The notes beneath the pieces are model-generated. The model saw only the letters and a program-made list of their open reading frames with translations, was not told the origin of the DNA and did no database searches. A stretch of 12,619 nt of DNA from JBLIDK01 sp047632595. GTDB lineage: Bacteria > Bacteroidota > Bacteroidia > Sphingobacteriales > Sphingobacteriaceae. The position numbers and the translations under genes were made by a program. Location: the NCBI GenBank assembly GCA_047632595.1, contig JBLIDK010000050.1:1-12619 (forward strand), in the 5' to 3' direction. Within the stretch, counting starts at the first letter, position 1. The number at the start of each line of letters is the position of its first letter. Shown here one piece after another: positions 6,369 through 12,619 of this stretch.

Positions 6369-9300
6369 TTAATTCAATACGGCTTCAATTTGTCTCATAT
6401 CAACTGGCACCATTTTAGAAACCCCCATCTCAATCATCGTTACACCATATATAATATCAGTTGATGCTATCGTGCGTTTATTATGTGATACAATAATAAA
6501 TTGCGAATCCTTTGAGAACTTACGAATGATATTATTGAATTTATCAATATTTGTATCGTCTAAAGGCGCATCAACTTCGTCAAAAATACAGAACGGTGCT
6601 GGCTTTAATAAATACAATGAAAACAGTAATGCCGTTGCGGTTAAGGTCTTCTCTCCCCCACTTAGCTGGTTAATGGTTAGCGGTCGTTTCCCCTTAGGTC
6701 GAGCAATAATTTCAATATCACTTTCTAATGGCTCATCTGGGTTTGATAATTTTAAATCACAGCTATCTTCAGGATTAAATAAGGATCTAAATACTTCTTG
6801 GAAGTTATTTCGAATCTGAATAAAGGCATCCATGAATTTTTCTTTAGCCGTTTGATCAATTTCTTCAATTGTCTTAAGCAAAGTAGCCTTGGCATCTAAT
6901 AAATCTTGCTTTTGTTCAATGATGAAATCTGAACGTTCTTTCATTTCATCATATGCCTCAACCGCTAATGGGTTTATCTGACCAAAATTATCCAGTCGAT
7001 CTCTAATTTTAAGAGTTTTTTCACTTAAAACTTCCTCTTCTTCTTCAACAACTAATTCACCTTCTATTAAATCCTCTAAATTAATCCCAAACTCCACAGA
7101 AAGCCTTTCTTTCATTGAGTTCAACTCCAACTTAAGTTCATTTACCTTTTCTGTGATTTCAGTTATCAAAACATCACTTTGGTCCTTTTCTCTTCGCTTG
7201 GCGTTTATCTGTTCTTCACTTTCGCTAATTTCTCCCTTAGTTTTATAGTAATGTTCTTCAAATTCACTCACCGCAGCTTCTAATCGCTCTTTTAAAGCAT
7301 ACATGTCAACTAGCTCATCGTCAGACTCATCAGTGTTTTGAACCATTGTCTGAATCTCTAACCTTACTTCTTCTAATAGTTTGTTATTCGAATCAATACG
7401 GGTACTTAGCTCCTTCTGCTGTTTCTCAAAATATTCAACATCCTTTATTACTCCATTTACTTTATTTTGCTGCTGATGAAAACGAATGTTATCCTCATTA
7501 AACGAAGTTGTTAAAGTGTTTTTTGTGGCAAGTATTTGATCGTACTCTGTTTGAATTTTAGCTAAATCTGATCCCAACTTCTCAAATGTTAGTTCCAGCT
7601 TTTCTAATTCTGGTCTCAGGGCAGTTGATTTCTCAATTAACTCTTCTTTTTTCTGAACTAACGACTCTCTTTTATGCTGTGTGCTTTGAATAAAGGCTTC
7701 GTATTGCTCTTGTCGTGCTTTAATTGAAGTGAATTCACTCTTCCTTTCATTCAATTCTTCTTTAGAGTCTTCAATCTGACCCTTTTTAGATTCCGACCGA
7801 AGTTGATTTAACAAGTTAAACAGGTTCTCACGCTCCCCCTTCAATTTAATCTGTTTCTCTTTCGCCTTTTTTATCTGCTTGCTCAGCTTTTCTAGATTTT
7901 TAACTCTACCTATACGTTTTCCTTCAAATAAACCAACAGAACCACCGCTAGCAGAGTATTTTGTCTTCGAAAACTTACCACTAGCGCTTAAAAATACTTT
8001 ATCCTTGTCAAATGCATATTGCTCAATGGTCTTTTGCTCATCAGTAGTAACTAAAAAAGTGTTCCTTAATAAATGCTTGCAAAGGCCTTGGTACTTCTCT
8101 TCTACTTCTACCACATCCAAAACCGAAATGCAGTTCTCAGGACAAGTTGATTTCTTATCTTTCTCTGCTCCATCAAAGGCATTTAGTATAAAGAAATTGG
8201 CTCGTCCTCTTGATGAATCACTTAATAGGTTAATTGCATTACTGGCTTCCTCAAAATTCTCAACTACATAGTAATTCATGTACGACTCCAAGTAATTTTC
8301 AATTGCCACTCTGTATTCTTCTTCACAAAACAGAATATCAGATAAAAGTGGAGCATCTTTCGTCCATTTGCCAGACTTTTTCAAAAACTTAATAGACTCA
8401 GGGAAACCCTCTAAATTGTCGACCAAACTTTTAGTCAAGTTGTACTCGTTTTCAGTTGAATCTAAAACACGATTCTCTTCAACTAAAGTCTTATCTAAAT
8501 TTTCAAGATCAAGTTGTTTCTTTTCAATTAGTTCAGAGTTAATTGTTTCTTGCTTAACAAGATTTTCAATTACCTCCTTCTTAATTTCAATCTCCTTCTC
8601 AAGATTTTTTAGCGTAGTAGAGAAATCTTGCAGTTCTACTTGACGTTCCGATGTTTCTTCACTGGTTTGCGCAAGCTCAGATGTGATTGTACTTAACTGA
8701 ATATCATTAATTTCCAGTTCTTTCTTTACTTGAAATATATTGTCCTTTTGCTTTTGAAATTCAGTTCGAGATTTTTCCAAAATTTCAAGACTAGTAGTAA
8801 GTTCTGTTGTGGCATTCTCTGTTTTTGTCTTTAAACTCTCAACTTTTGATTGTAATTCTAATAAGGTTTTATCTTCACTAACCTTAATTTCATTTAATTC
8901 ACTTATTCTTCGAGAAACATGCTCTTCTTGACCCTTATCATTTGTCAATTGTATACCTAAGTTTTCTTCACGCTGAGATAAAAACTTTTGTCTTTCGTTC
9001 TGTACTTTCTTATCCCCTTCGTACTGCCTAATTTTTCCTAAATGGTCGTTTAAAGTCTTTTGCTGAATACCCAAGTTCTTTTCTTTAGTTACAACATCAA
9101 GCTTTAGCTTTTGCAAATTTGCTTCAAGCAAATTCATAGAGGCTACTAAGCCCATTTTCTTTTCGCTTAAAATCGCTTTATCTTTCTCGAGAGTACTGTA
9201 CTTCTCTTTAAAACTTGAAACTTTTAAAGCAGCTAACTGAGTACTAAGAACCTTATACTCTTCTTTAAGTTCATAGTAACGTTTAGTCTTTTTCGCTTGC

Positions 9301-9920
9301 TTTTCTAATATTTTTAATTGTCCTTCAAGTTCAAACAATAAATCTTCAACACGCTCTAAATCTTTTTCTGTGTCGTTTAACTTGCTATGTGTTTGCTTTT
9401 TACGAATTTTATATTTAGAAACACCTGCCGCTTCTTCAACTAAAGTTCTACGAGCATTGTCTTTATTGTTTAGGATTTCATCAACCATCCCAAGTTCAAT
9501 AATTGCATAGGAATCGCTACCAATACCAGTATCAATGAATAAATCTGTAATGTCTTTTAGTCTACATTGAACATCATTCAACCTATACTCACTGTCCCCA
9601 GTTCTGTAATATTTACGAGTTATTGTTACCGTACTGTAATCGGTAGAAAGAATATTCTTTGTGTTATCAAAAGTTAAAGAAACCTCAGCAAGGTTTGATG
9701 CCTTACGTGTTTTATTCCCATTGAATATAACATTCTCCATTTTATCGGAACGAAGCATTCTCGTTTTCTGCTCACCCAATACCCATCGTATTGAATCTAC
9801 TACATTTGACTTCCCACAACCATTTGGCCCAACAATAGCAGTTATACCTTTATCGAAGTTTATTTTGGTGCGATCTCCAAAACTTTTAAATCCTTTTATT
9901 TCTAATGACTTTAATTCCAT
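6369..9920 (-). CDS. smc: Chromosome segregation and condensation ATPase SMC
   Basis: SMC is the bacterial condensin ATPase. Dimers with kleisin partners (ScpA/ScpB) extrude and compact DNA on the nucleoid. The 1183-residue length is typical. The N-terminal head has MELKSLEIKGFKSF and the Walker A motif GPNGCGKS (31-38). A first coiled coil runs from about 170 to 500, then the globular hinge from about 500 to 670 (GFPESIKFL...; SASGGSVGLFEGKRIGR), then a return coil to about 1010. The C-terminal head has the ABC signature LSGGEKT (1086-1092), Walker B FCIFDEVDAPLDD (Asp1114, Glu1115) and the switch histidine in IIVSHNK (about 1146). All ATPase motifs are intact. No scpA or scpB lies in the window. 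The start at 9920 fits the universal SMC N-terminus. A palindrome lies just upstream. Confidence 0.97.
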   Translation of the reverse strand: MELKSLEIKGFKSFGDRTKINFDKGITAIVGPNGCGKSNVVDSIRWVLGEQKTRMLRSDKMENVIFNGNKTRKASNLAEVSLTFDNTKNILSTDYSTVTITRKYYRTGDSEYRLNDVQCRLKDITDLFIDTGIGSDSYAIIELGMVDEILNNKDNARRTLVEEAAGVSKYKIRKKQTHSKLNDTEKDLERVEDLLFELEGQLKILEKQAKKTKRYYELKEEYKVLSTQLAALKVSSFKEKYSTLEKDKAILSEKKMGLVASMNLLEANLQKLKLDVVTKEKNLGIQQKTLNDHLGKIRQYEGDKKVQNERQKFLSQREENLGIQLTNDKGQEEHVSRRISELNEIKVSEDKTLLELQSKVESLKTKTENATTELTTSLEILEKSRTEFQKQKDNIFQVKKELEINDIQLSTITSELAQTSEETSERQVELQDFSTTLKNLEKEIEIKKEVIENLVKQETINSELIEKKQLDLENLDKTLVEENRVLDSTENEYNLTKSLVDNLEGFPESIKFLKKSGKWTKDAPLLSDILFCEEEYRVAIENYLESYMNYYVVENFEEASNAINLLSDSSRGRANFFILNAFDGAEKDKKSTCPENCISVLDVVEVEEKYQGLCKHLLRNTFLVTTDEQKTIEQYAFDKDKVFLSASGKFSKTKYSASGGSVGLFEGKRIGRVKNLEKLSKQIKKAKEKQIKLKGERENLFNLLNQLRSESKKGQIEDSKEELNERKSEFTSIKARQEQYEAFIQSTQHKRESLVQKKEELIEKSTALRPELEKLELTFEKLGSDLAKIQTEYDQILATKNTLTTSFNEDNIRFHQQQNKVNGVIKDVEYFEKQQKELSTRIDSNNKLLEEVRLEIQTMVQNTDESDDELVDMYALKERLEAAVSEFEEHYYKTKGEISESEEQINAKRREKDQSDVLITEITEKVNELKLELNSMKERLSVEFGINLEDLIEGELVVEEEEEVLSEKTLKIRDRLDNFGQINPLAVEAYDEMKERSDFIIEQKQDLLDAKATLLKTIEEIDQTAKEKFMDAFIQIRNNFQEVFRSLFNPEDSCDLKLSNPDEPLESDIEIIARPKGKRPLTINQLSGGEKTLTATALLFSLYLLKPAPFCIFDEVDAPLDDTNIDKFNNIIRKFSKDSQFIIVSHNKRTIASTDIIYGVTMIEMGVSKMVPVDMRQIEAVLN

Positions 9921-9946
9921 ACGCTCTTAAGAAGGGCTAAAAATAA

Positions 9947-9965
9947 CAAACACATATTGTGTTTG
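9947..9965. promoter_or_regulatory. Perfect palindrome in the smc divergent intergenic region (operator candidate)
   Basis: CAAACACA (9947-9954) and TGTGTTTG (9958-9965) are perfect inverted copies separated by TAT, making a 19-base dyad. It lies in the 85-base gap between the divergent smc and 10006 genes, 26 bases before the smc ATG and 40 bases before the plus-strand ATG. The size and symmetry suit a dimeric regulator site, but a short RNA hairpin or chance is also possible. No clear -7 boxes were recognised on either side. Confidence 0.4.
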
Positions 9966-10005
9966 ATTAGTTGTTGAAAAATAGTGACCTTAGTAGAATA
10001 AGAAA

Positions 10006-10533
10006 ATGGAACCAAAAACTATAATTTATATTCTATTAGGCTTGGCCTATTTTGCCATAAATGCCTATACCAAAAGCCAAAAGAAGGCTGCAAAGCGTCA
10101 GAAAGAGCTTGAGGAAGCCCAAGAAGCTAGAAAGTCAGAAACTTCTCAACATCCTGCCACAGTACCAAAAACCACTACCGGAAATCCATTAAAAGAGTTA
10201 TTTGAAACTTTTGTTGATGATTTTGAAGAAGAAAAAGAACCAATACCAATTAAAGTCGAAACTCAACCTGAGATAATTGTTCCTAAAAAAGCTATTCTTC
10301 GAAATCCACTAAAGGATATAAAATCAAACTACAATCCAGTTGATACTGCACCTAGAGTTAGTTTGGTAAATGAACGAAAAACAGAGCAATTGAAAGAACC
10401 AACAAGAAAAAGAATAAACTTGTTACGTAAAATTCAAGTGGTAGAACCGCCTGAAGAAGAGCCGATAGATTTTGAATTTGATTTGAGAGAGGCTATTATT
10501 CAAAGTGCTATTTTAGAGCGTCCTAAGATTTAG
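10006..10533 (+). CDS. Small membrane-anchored protein of unknown function
   Basis: I do not recognise a named function. The 175-residue protein begins with one hydrophobic segment (about residues 5-21, IIYILLGLAYFAINAY) followed at once by a strongly basic stretch (KSQKKAAKRQK). This predicts a single N-terminal anchor with the rest in the cytoplasm. The middle is polar, rich in Lys, Glu and Pro, and probably disordered, with NPLK occurring twice (60-63 and 100-103). The end is acidic and then helical: FEFDLREAIIQSAILERPKI. From memory, similar DLR-A-I-S-IL tails end small uncharacterised Bacteroidota proteins, so the tail may be the functional or binding part. The gene ends two bases before the Sua5/YrdC gene, so it likely leads that operon. 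The ATG start is supported by the anchor beginning immediately after it. Confidence 0.85.
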   Translation: MEPKTIIYILLGLAYFAINAYTKSQKKAAKRQKELEEAQEARKSETSQHPATVPKTTTGNPLKELFETFVDDFEEEKEPIPIKVETQPEIIVPKKAILRNPLKDIKSNYNPVDTAPRVSLVNERKTEQLKEPTRKRINLLRKIQVVEPPEEEPIDFEFDLREAIIQSAILERPKI

Positions 10534-10535
10534 TT

Positions 10536-11105
10536 TTGAGCCTAAGAACAGAAGTAGATAGTGCAGGTAAAATAGTAAGAAACGGAGGGACAATCGTCTA
10601 TCCTACCGACACCATATGGGGCATTGGCTGCGATGCTACCAATAAAGAAGCTGTTGAAAAAATTAGCACCTTGAAACTTCGGCCAAATAATAAAAGCTAT
10701 ATAATATTACTTGATTCTATTGACAAAGTACGTCGCTATGTAAAAAGTGTTCCAGAAGTTGCTTATGAGCTTTTTGAAACCGCTGAATCACCATTGACCT
10801 TGATTTTGGATGGTGGACTAAATTTAGCTCCAAATGTATTAGGTGAAGATGGCAGCATTGGCATTCGAATAATTCATGAAGGCTTTGCGCATGAGCTTAT
10901 TAAAAGATTAAATAAACCCTTAGTTTCAACATCAGCCAATACAAGTGGTGTTGAGGCTCCAAAATACTTTGAGGAAATTGAGCAAAGCATTTTGGACGGT
11001 GTAGATTATGCTGTAAATTTGCCCGACACAAACTTGGTGAGTCCTAAGGCCTCTTCCATTATTAAAATTCGGCATAATTCCGAAATAACTATTCTAAGAA
11101 AGTAA
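10536..11105 (+). CDS. L-threonylcarbamoyladenylate synthase (Sua5/YciO/YrdC family)
   Basis: This enzyme makes threonylcarbamoyl-AMP from threonine, bicarbonate and ATP, the first step of t6A formation at position 37 of tRNAs reading ANN codons. The 189-residue protein is a single YrdC domain without the C-terminal Sua5 domain, so it is TsaC-like in build. Motifs seen are GGTIVYPTDTIWGIGCDATN (17-36), KLRPNNKS with the KxR element (47-49), SPLTLIL (85-91), GSIGIRI (106-112) and the STSANTSG motif (131-138). YciO-type paralogues of less certain function share these features. The start must be TTG at 10536: an in-frame stop lies at 10524-10526, and no ATG or GTG precedes the conserved domain. 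It sits two bases after the upstream gene and ten before the nucleotidyltransferase gene. Confidence 0.92.
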   Translation: MSLRTEVDSAGKIVRNGGTIVYPTDTIWGIGCDATNKEAVEKISTLKLRPNNKSYIILLDSIDKVRRYVKSVPEVAYELFETAESPLTLILDGGLNLAPNVLGEDGSIGIRIIHEGFAHELIKRLNKPLVSTSANTSGVEAPKYFEEIEQSILDGVDYAVNLPDTNLVSPKASSIIKIRHNSEITILRK

Positions 11106-11115
11106 TACGCTCACG

Positions 11116-12525
11116 TTGAAGTTAACCTTAGCTCTTCCGATTTTCAAAGTTGTTCAAGATGCATCAAAAAGCATTGGCGTAGAGTCGTTTGTTATTGGTG
11201 GATACGTGCGAGATTTATTGCTAAATAGACCTTCAAAAGACGTGGACATTGTTTGTGCAGGCGATGGAATTGCCCTAGCCAATAAAGTAGCCGAATTACT
11301 CCCAGGAAAAAACCATGTGTCCATTTTCAAAACCTTTGGCACCGCAATGGTGCAATATGAAGGTGGTGAAATTGAATTTGTTGGAGCTAGAAAAGAGTCT
11401 TATTCTAGAGAGTCTAGAAACCCAAAAGTTAGTGTGGGCACTATTGAAGATGATCAAAACCGAAGGGATTTTACAATTAACACTTTAGCAATATCGCTAA
11501 ACGAGCATAATTACGAAGAAGTCATAGATCCTTTTAATGGTTTACAAGATTTAGAAAACAAGATATTACGCACTCCACTTAATCCTGATGAAACTTTTTC
11601 TGATGATCCTTTAAGAATGATGCGTGCAATTCGATTTGCTTCTCAACTTAATTTCACCATTGAAGCACAAGCTATAGAATCGATTACAAAAAATGCAGAG
11701 CGCCTTTCTATTATAAGTAAAGAACGAATTGCAATTGAATTAAACAAAATTGTTCTTTCACCTATACCAAGTGTTGGTTTTAAGTTATTGTTCGATACTA
11801 AATTATTACATCAGTTTTTCCCTGAAATGATAGCTTTACATGGCGTTGAAATTATTGACGGCAAAGGACATAAAGACAATTTTTATCATACCCTGCAGGT
11901 TTTAGATAACATTTGTGAAATGACCGATGATTTGTGGTTACGATGGTCTGCTATACTGCACGACATAGCTAAACCACCTACCAAGCGTTTTGATGCAAAA
12001 GCAGGTTGGACCTTTCACGGACATGAGGATCGTGGAGCTAGAATGGTTCCAAAAATTTTTAAAAACCTTCGTTTCCCTAGTGATGAACGTATGAAATATG
12101 TGCAAAAACTTGTAAAATTGCACCTTAGACCCATCGCGCTAAGCAAAGAAAGCATAACAGATGCGGCATTAAGAAGATTATTGTTTGATGCTGGAGAAGA
12201 TATTGACGACTTAATGAAACTTTGTCGCGCTGATATTACTTCAAAAAACGAGTTTAAAGTAAAACGCTACCTTGAGAACTTTGACAAGGTGGAAGAAAAA
12301 TTAAAAGATGTTGAATCACGAGACCACTTGCGAAATTGGCAACCACCAGTAAACGGACATGATATTATGAATTCATTTGAAATTCAATCGGGAAGGGATG
12401 TTGGAGTGTTAAAGGATGCAATTCGTGAAGCAATATTAGAAGGTGAAATTCCAAACGAAAAGAGTGCTGCAATGAAATTAATGATTAAAAAGGCAGCCGA
12501 AATTGGTATAAAACAAAAAGAATAA
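11116..12525 (+). CDS. cca: CCA tRNA nucleotidyltransferase with HD domain
   Basis: This enzyme adds or repairs the 3' CCA end of tRNA without a nucleic acid template. The 469-residue protein begins with a class II nucleotidyltransferase domain: GGYVRDLLL (28-36), the metal-binding pair Asp42/Asp44 in KDVDIV, and RRDFTINTLA (117-126). DPLRMMRAIRFASQLNF (164-180) begins the RNA-binding part. A C-terminal HD domain follows, with LHDIAKPPT (281-289) and HGHED (301-305), which in relatives has phosphatase or phosphodiesterase activity. Poly(A) polymerase or an A-adding-only enzyme is the main alternative, since both belong to this superfamily. The start is TTG at 11116. The preceding in-frame stop is at 11095-11097, with no ATG or GTG between it and the conserved start of the domain. 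It lies ten bases after the Sua5/YrdC gene, consistent with a tRNA maturation operon. Confidence 0.92.
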   Translation: MKLTLALPIFKVVQDASKSIGVESFVIGGYVRDLLLNRPSKDVDIVCAGDGIALANKVAELLPGKNHVSIFKTFGTAMVQYEGGEIEFVGARKESYSRESRNPKVSVGTIEDDQNRRDFTINTLAISLNEHNYEEVIDPFNGLQDLENKILRTPLNPDETFSDDPLRMMRAIRFASQLNFTIEAQAIESITKNAERLSIISKERIAIELNKIVLSPIPSVGFKLLFDTKLLHQFFPEMIALHGVEIIDGKGHKDNFYHTLQVLDNICEMTDDLWLRWSAILHDIAKPPTKRFDAKAGWTFHGHEDRGARMVPKIFKNLRFPSDERMKYVQKLVKLHLRPIALSKESITDAALRRLLFDAGEDIDDLMKLCRADITSKNEFKVKRYLENFDKVEEKLKDVESRDHLRNWQPPVNGHDIMNSFEIQSGRDVGVLKDAIREAILEGEIPNEKSAAMKLMIKKAAEIGIKQKE

Positions 12526-12540
12526 TTTGTATATTTAACT

Positions 12541-12619
12541 ATGGCATCTGTTTATAGATTTTTGGTAACAGTAGACGATCACGACAGTGTAGAGCGTGTA
12601 ATTGACATTAAACCTGGCA
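12541..12619 (+). CDS. pRiA4b ORF-3-like protein (3' partial)
   Basis: An ATG at 12541, 15 bases after the nucleotidyltransferase stop, opens a frame that runs off the window end. Only 26 residues are visible, beginning MASVYRFLVTVDDHD and continuing SVERVIDIKPG. The pattern of a short strand (YRFLVTV), an acidic turn and then R-IDIK is what I recall from Bacteroidota proteins of the plasmid pRiA4b ORF-3 family (also labelled IS1096 passenger TnpR-like). Their function is not established, and the name does not imply mobility here. The short gap suggests co-transcription with the tRNA genes. With so little sequence, the family call is tentative but the gene itself is likely real. Confidence 0.6.
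   Translation, partial: MASVYRFLVTVDDHDSVERVIDIKPG

Noticed and set aside
6472..9930. Several plus-strand open frames of 89-130 codons inside smc
   Set aside because: They are Ser/Phe/Leu-rich mirror translations of coiled-coil codons. The smc frame is complete with all motifs.
11154..12123. Minus-strand frames of about 61 codons inside the nucleotidyltransferase gene
   Set aside because: Short, without motifs, and opposite a family-matching coding frame.
12503..12537. Promoter before the last partial gene (TTG and TATATTTA)
   Set aside because: The -7-like box lies only 3 bases from the ATG and the spacing is too long. The gene more simply belongs to the upstream operon.

Overview
The window comes from an AT-rich genome of the phylum Bacteroidota. 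The signs are a C-terminal sorting domain of the type IX secretion system, almost no Shine-Dalgarno sequences, promoter-like sites resembling the Bacteroidota TTG / TAnnTTTG pattern, and protein sequences typical of that phylum. Futalosine-pathway menaquinone genes argue against a typical member of the family Flavobacteriaceae and fit Cytophagia-like or other deep lineages. I cannot name a genus.

Layout. On the plus strand, 1-1564 is the 3' part of a secreted zinc metallopeptidase (FTP propeptide, HExxH catalytic domain, type IX sorting domain). Its start lies before the window. It runs convergently into a long minus-strand block (9920 down to 1561). In transcription order this block holds smc, a 346-base non-coding gap, a tight three-gene cluster (mqnE, a histidine-phosphatase gene, mqnA), and two tandem double-domain universal stress proteins. 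A second plus-strand cluster (10006 to the window end) diverges from smc. It holds a small membrane-anchored protein of unknown function, a Sua5/YrdC-type threonylcarbamoyl-AMP synthase, a CCA-adding-type tRNA nucleotidyltransferase with an HD domain, and the first codons of a pRiA4b ORF-3-like gene.

How the genes work together. MqnA and MqnE catalyse the first two steps of menaquinone synthesis by the futalosine route, and the phosphatase-fold gene wedged between them is probably co-translated with mqnA. The plus-strand cluster is a tRNA maturation unit: the YrdC protein begins t6A37 modification and the nucleotidyltransferase builds or repairs the 3' CCA end. SMC organises the chromosome. 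The two stress proteins probably bind ATP through their N-terminal halves only.

I saw no mobile element, CRISPR array, tRNA, rRNA or defence island, and no clear undescribed multi-gene system. The points most worth a second look are the phosphatase inside the menaquinone cluster, a perfect 8-bp-arm palindrome in the smc divergent promoter region, a GC-rich repeat-bearing patch at about 6203-6304, two successive genes that must start with TTG, and a shared TTAA that ends two convergent genes.
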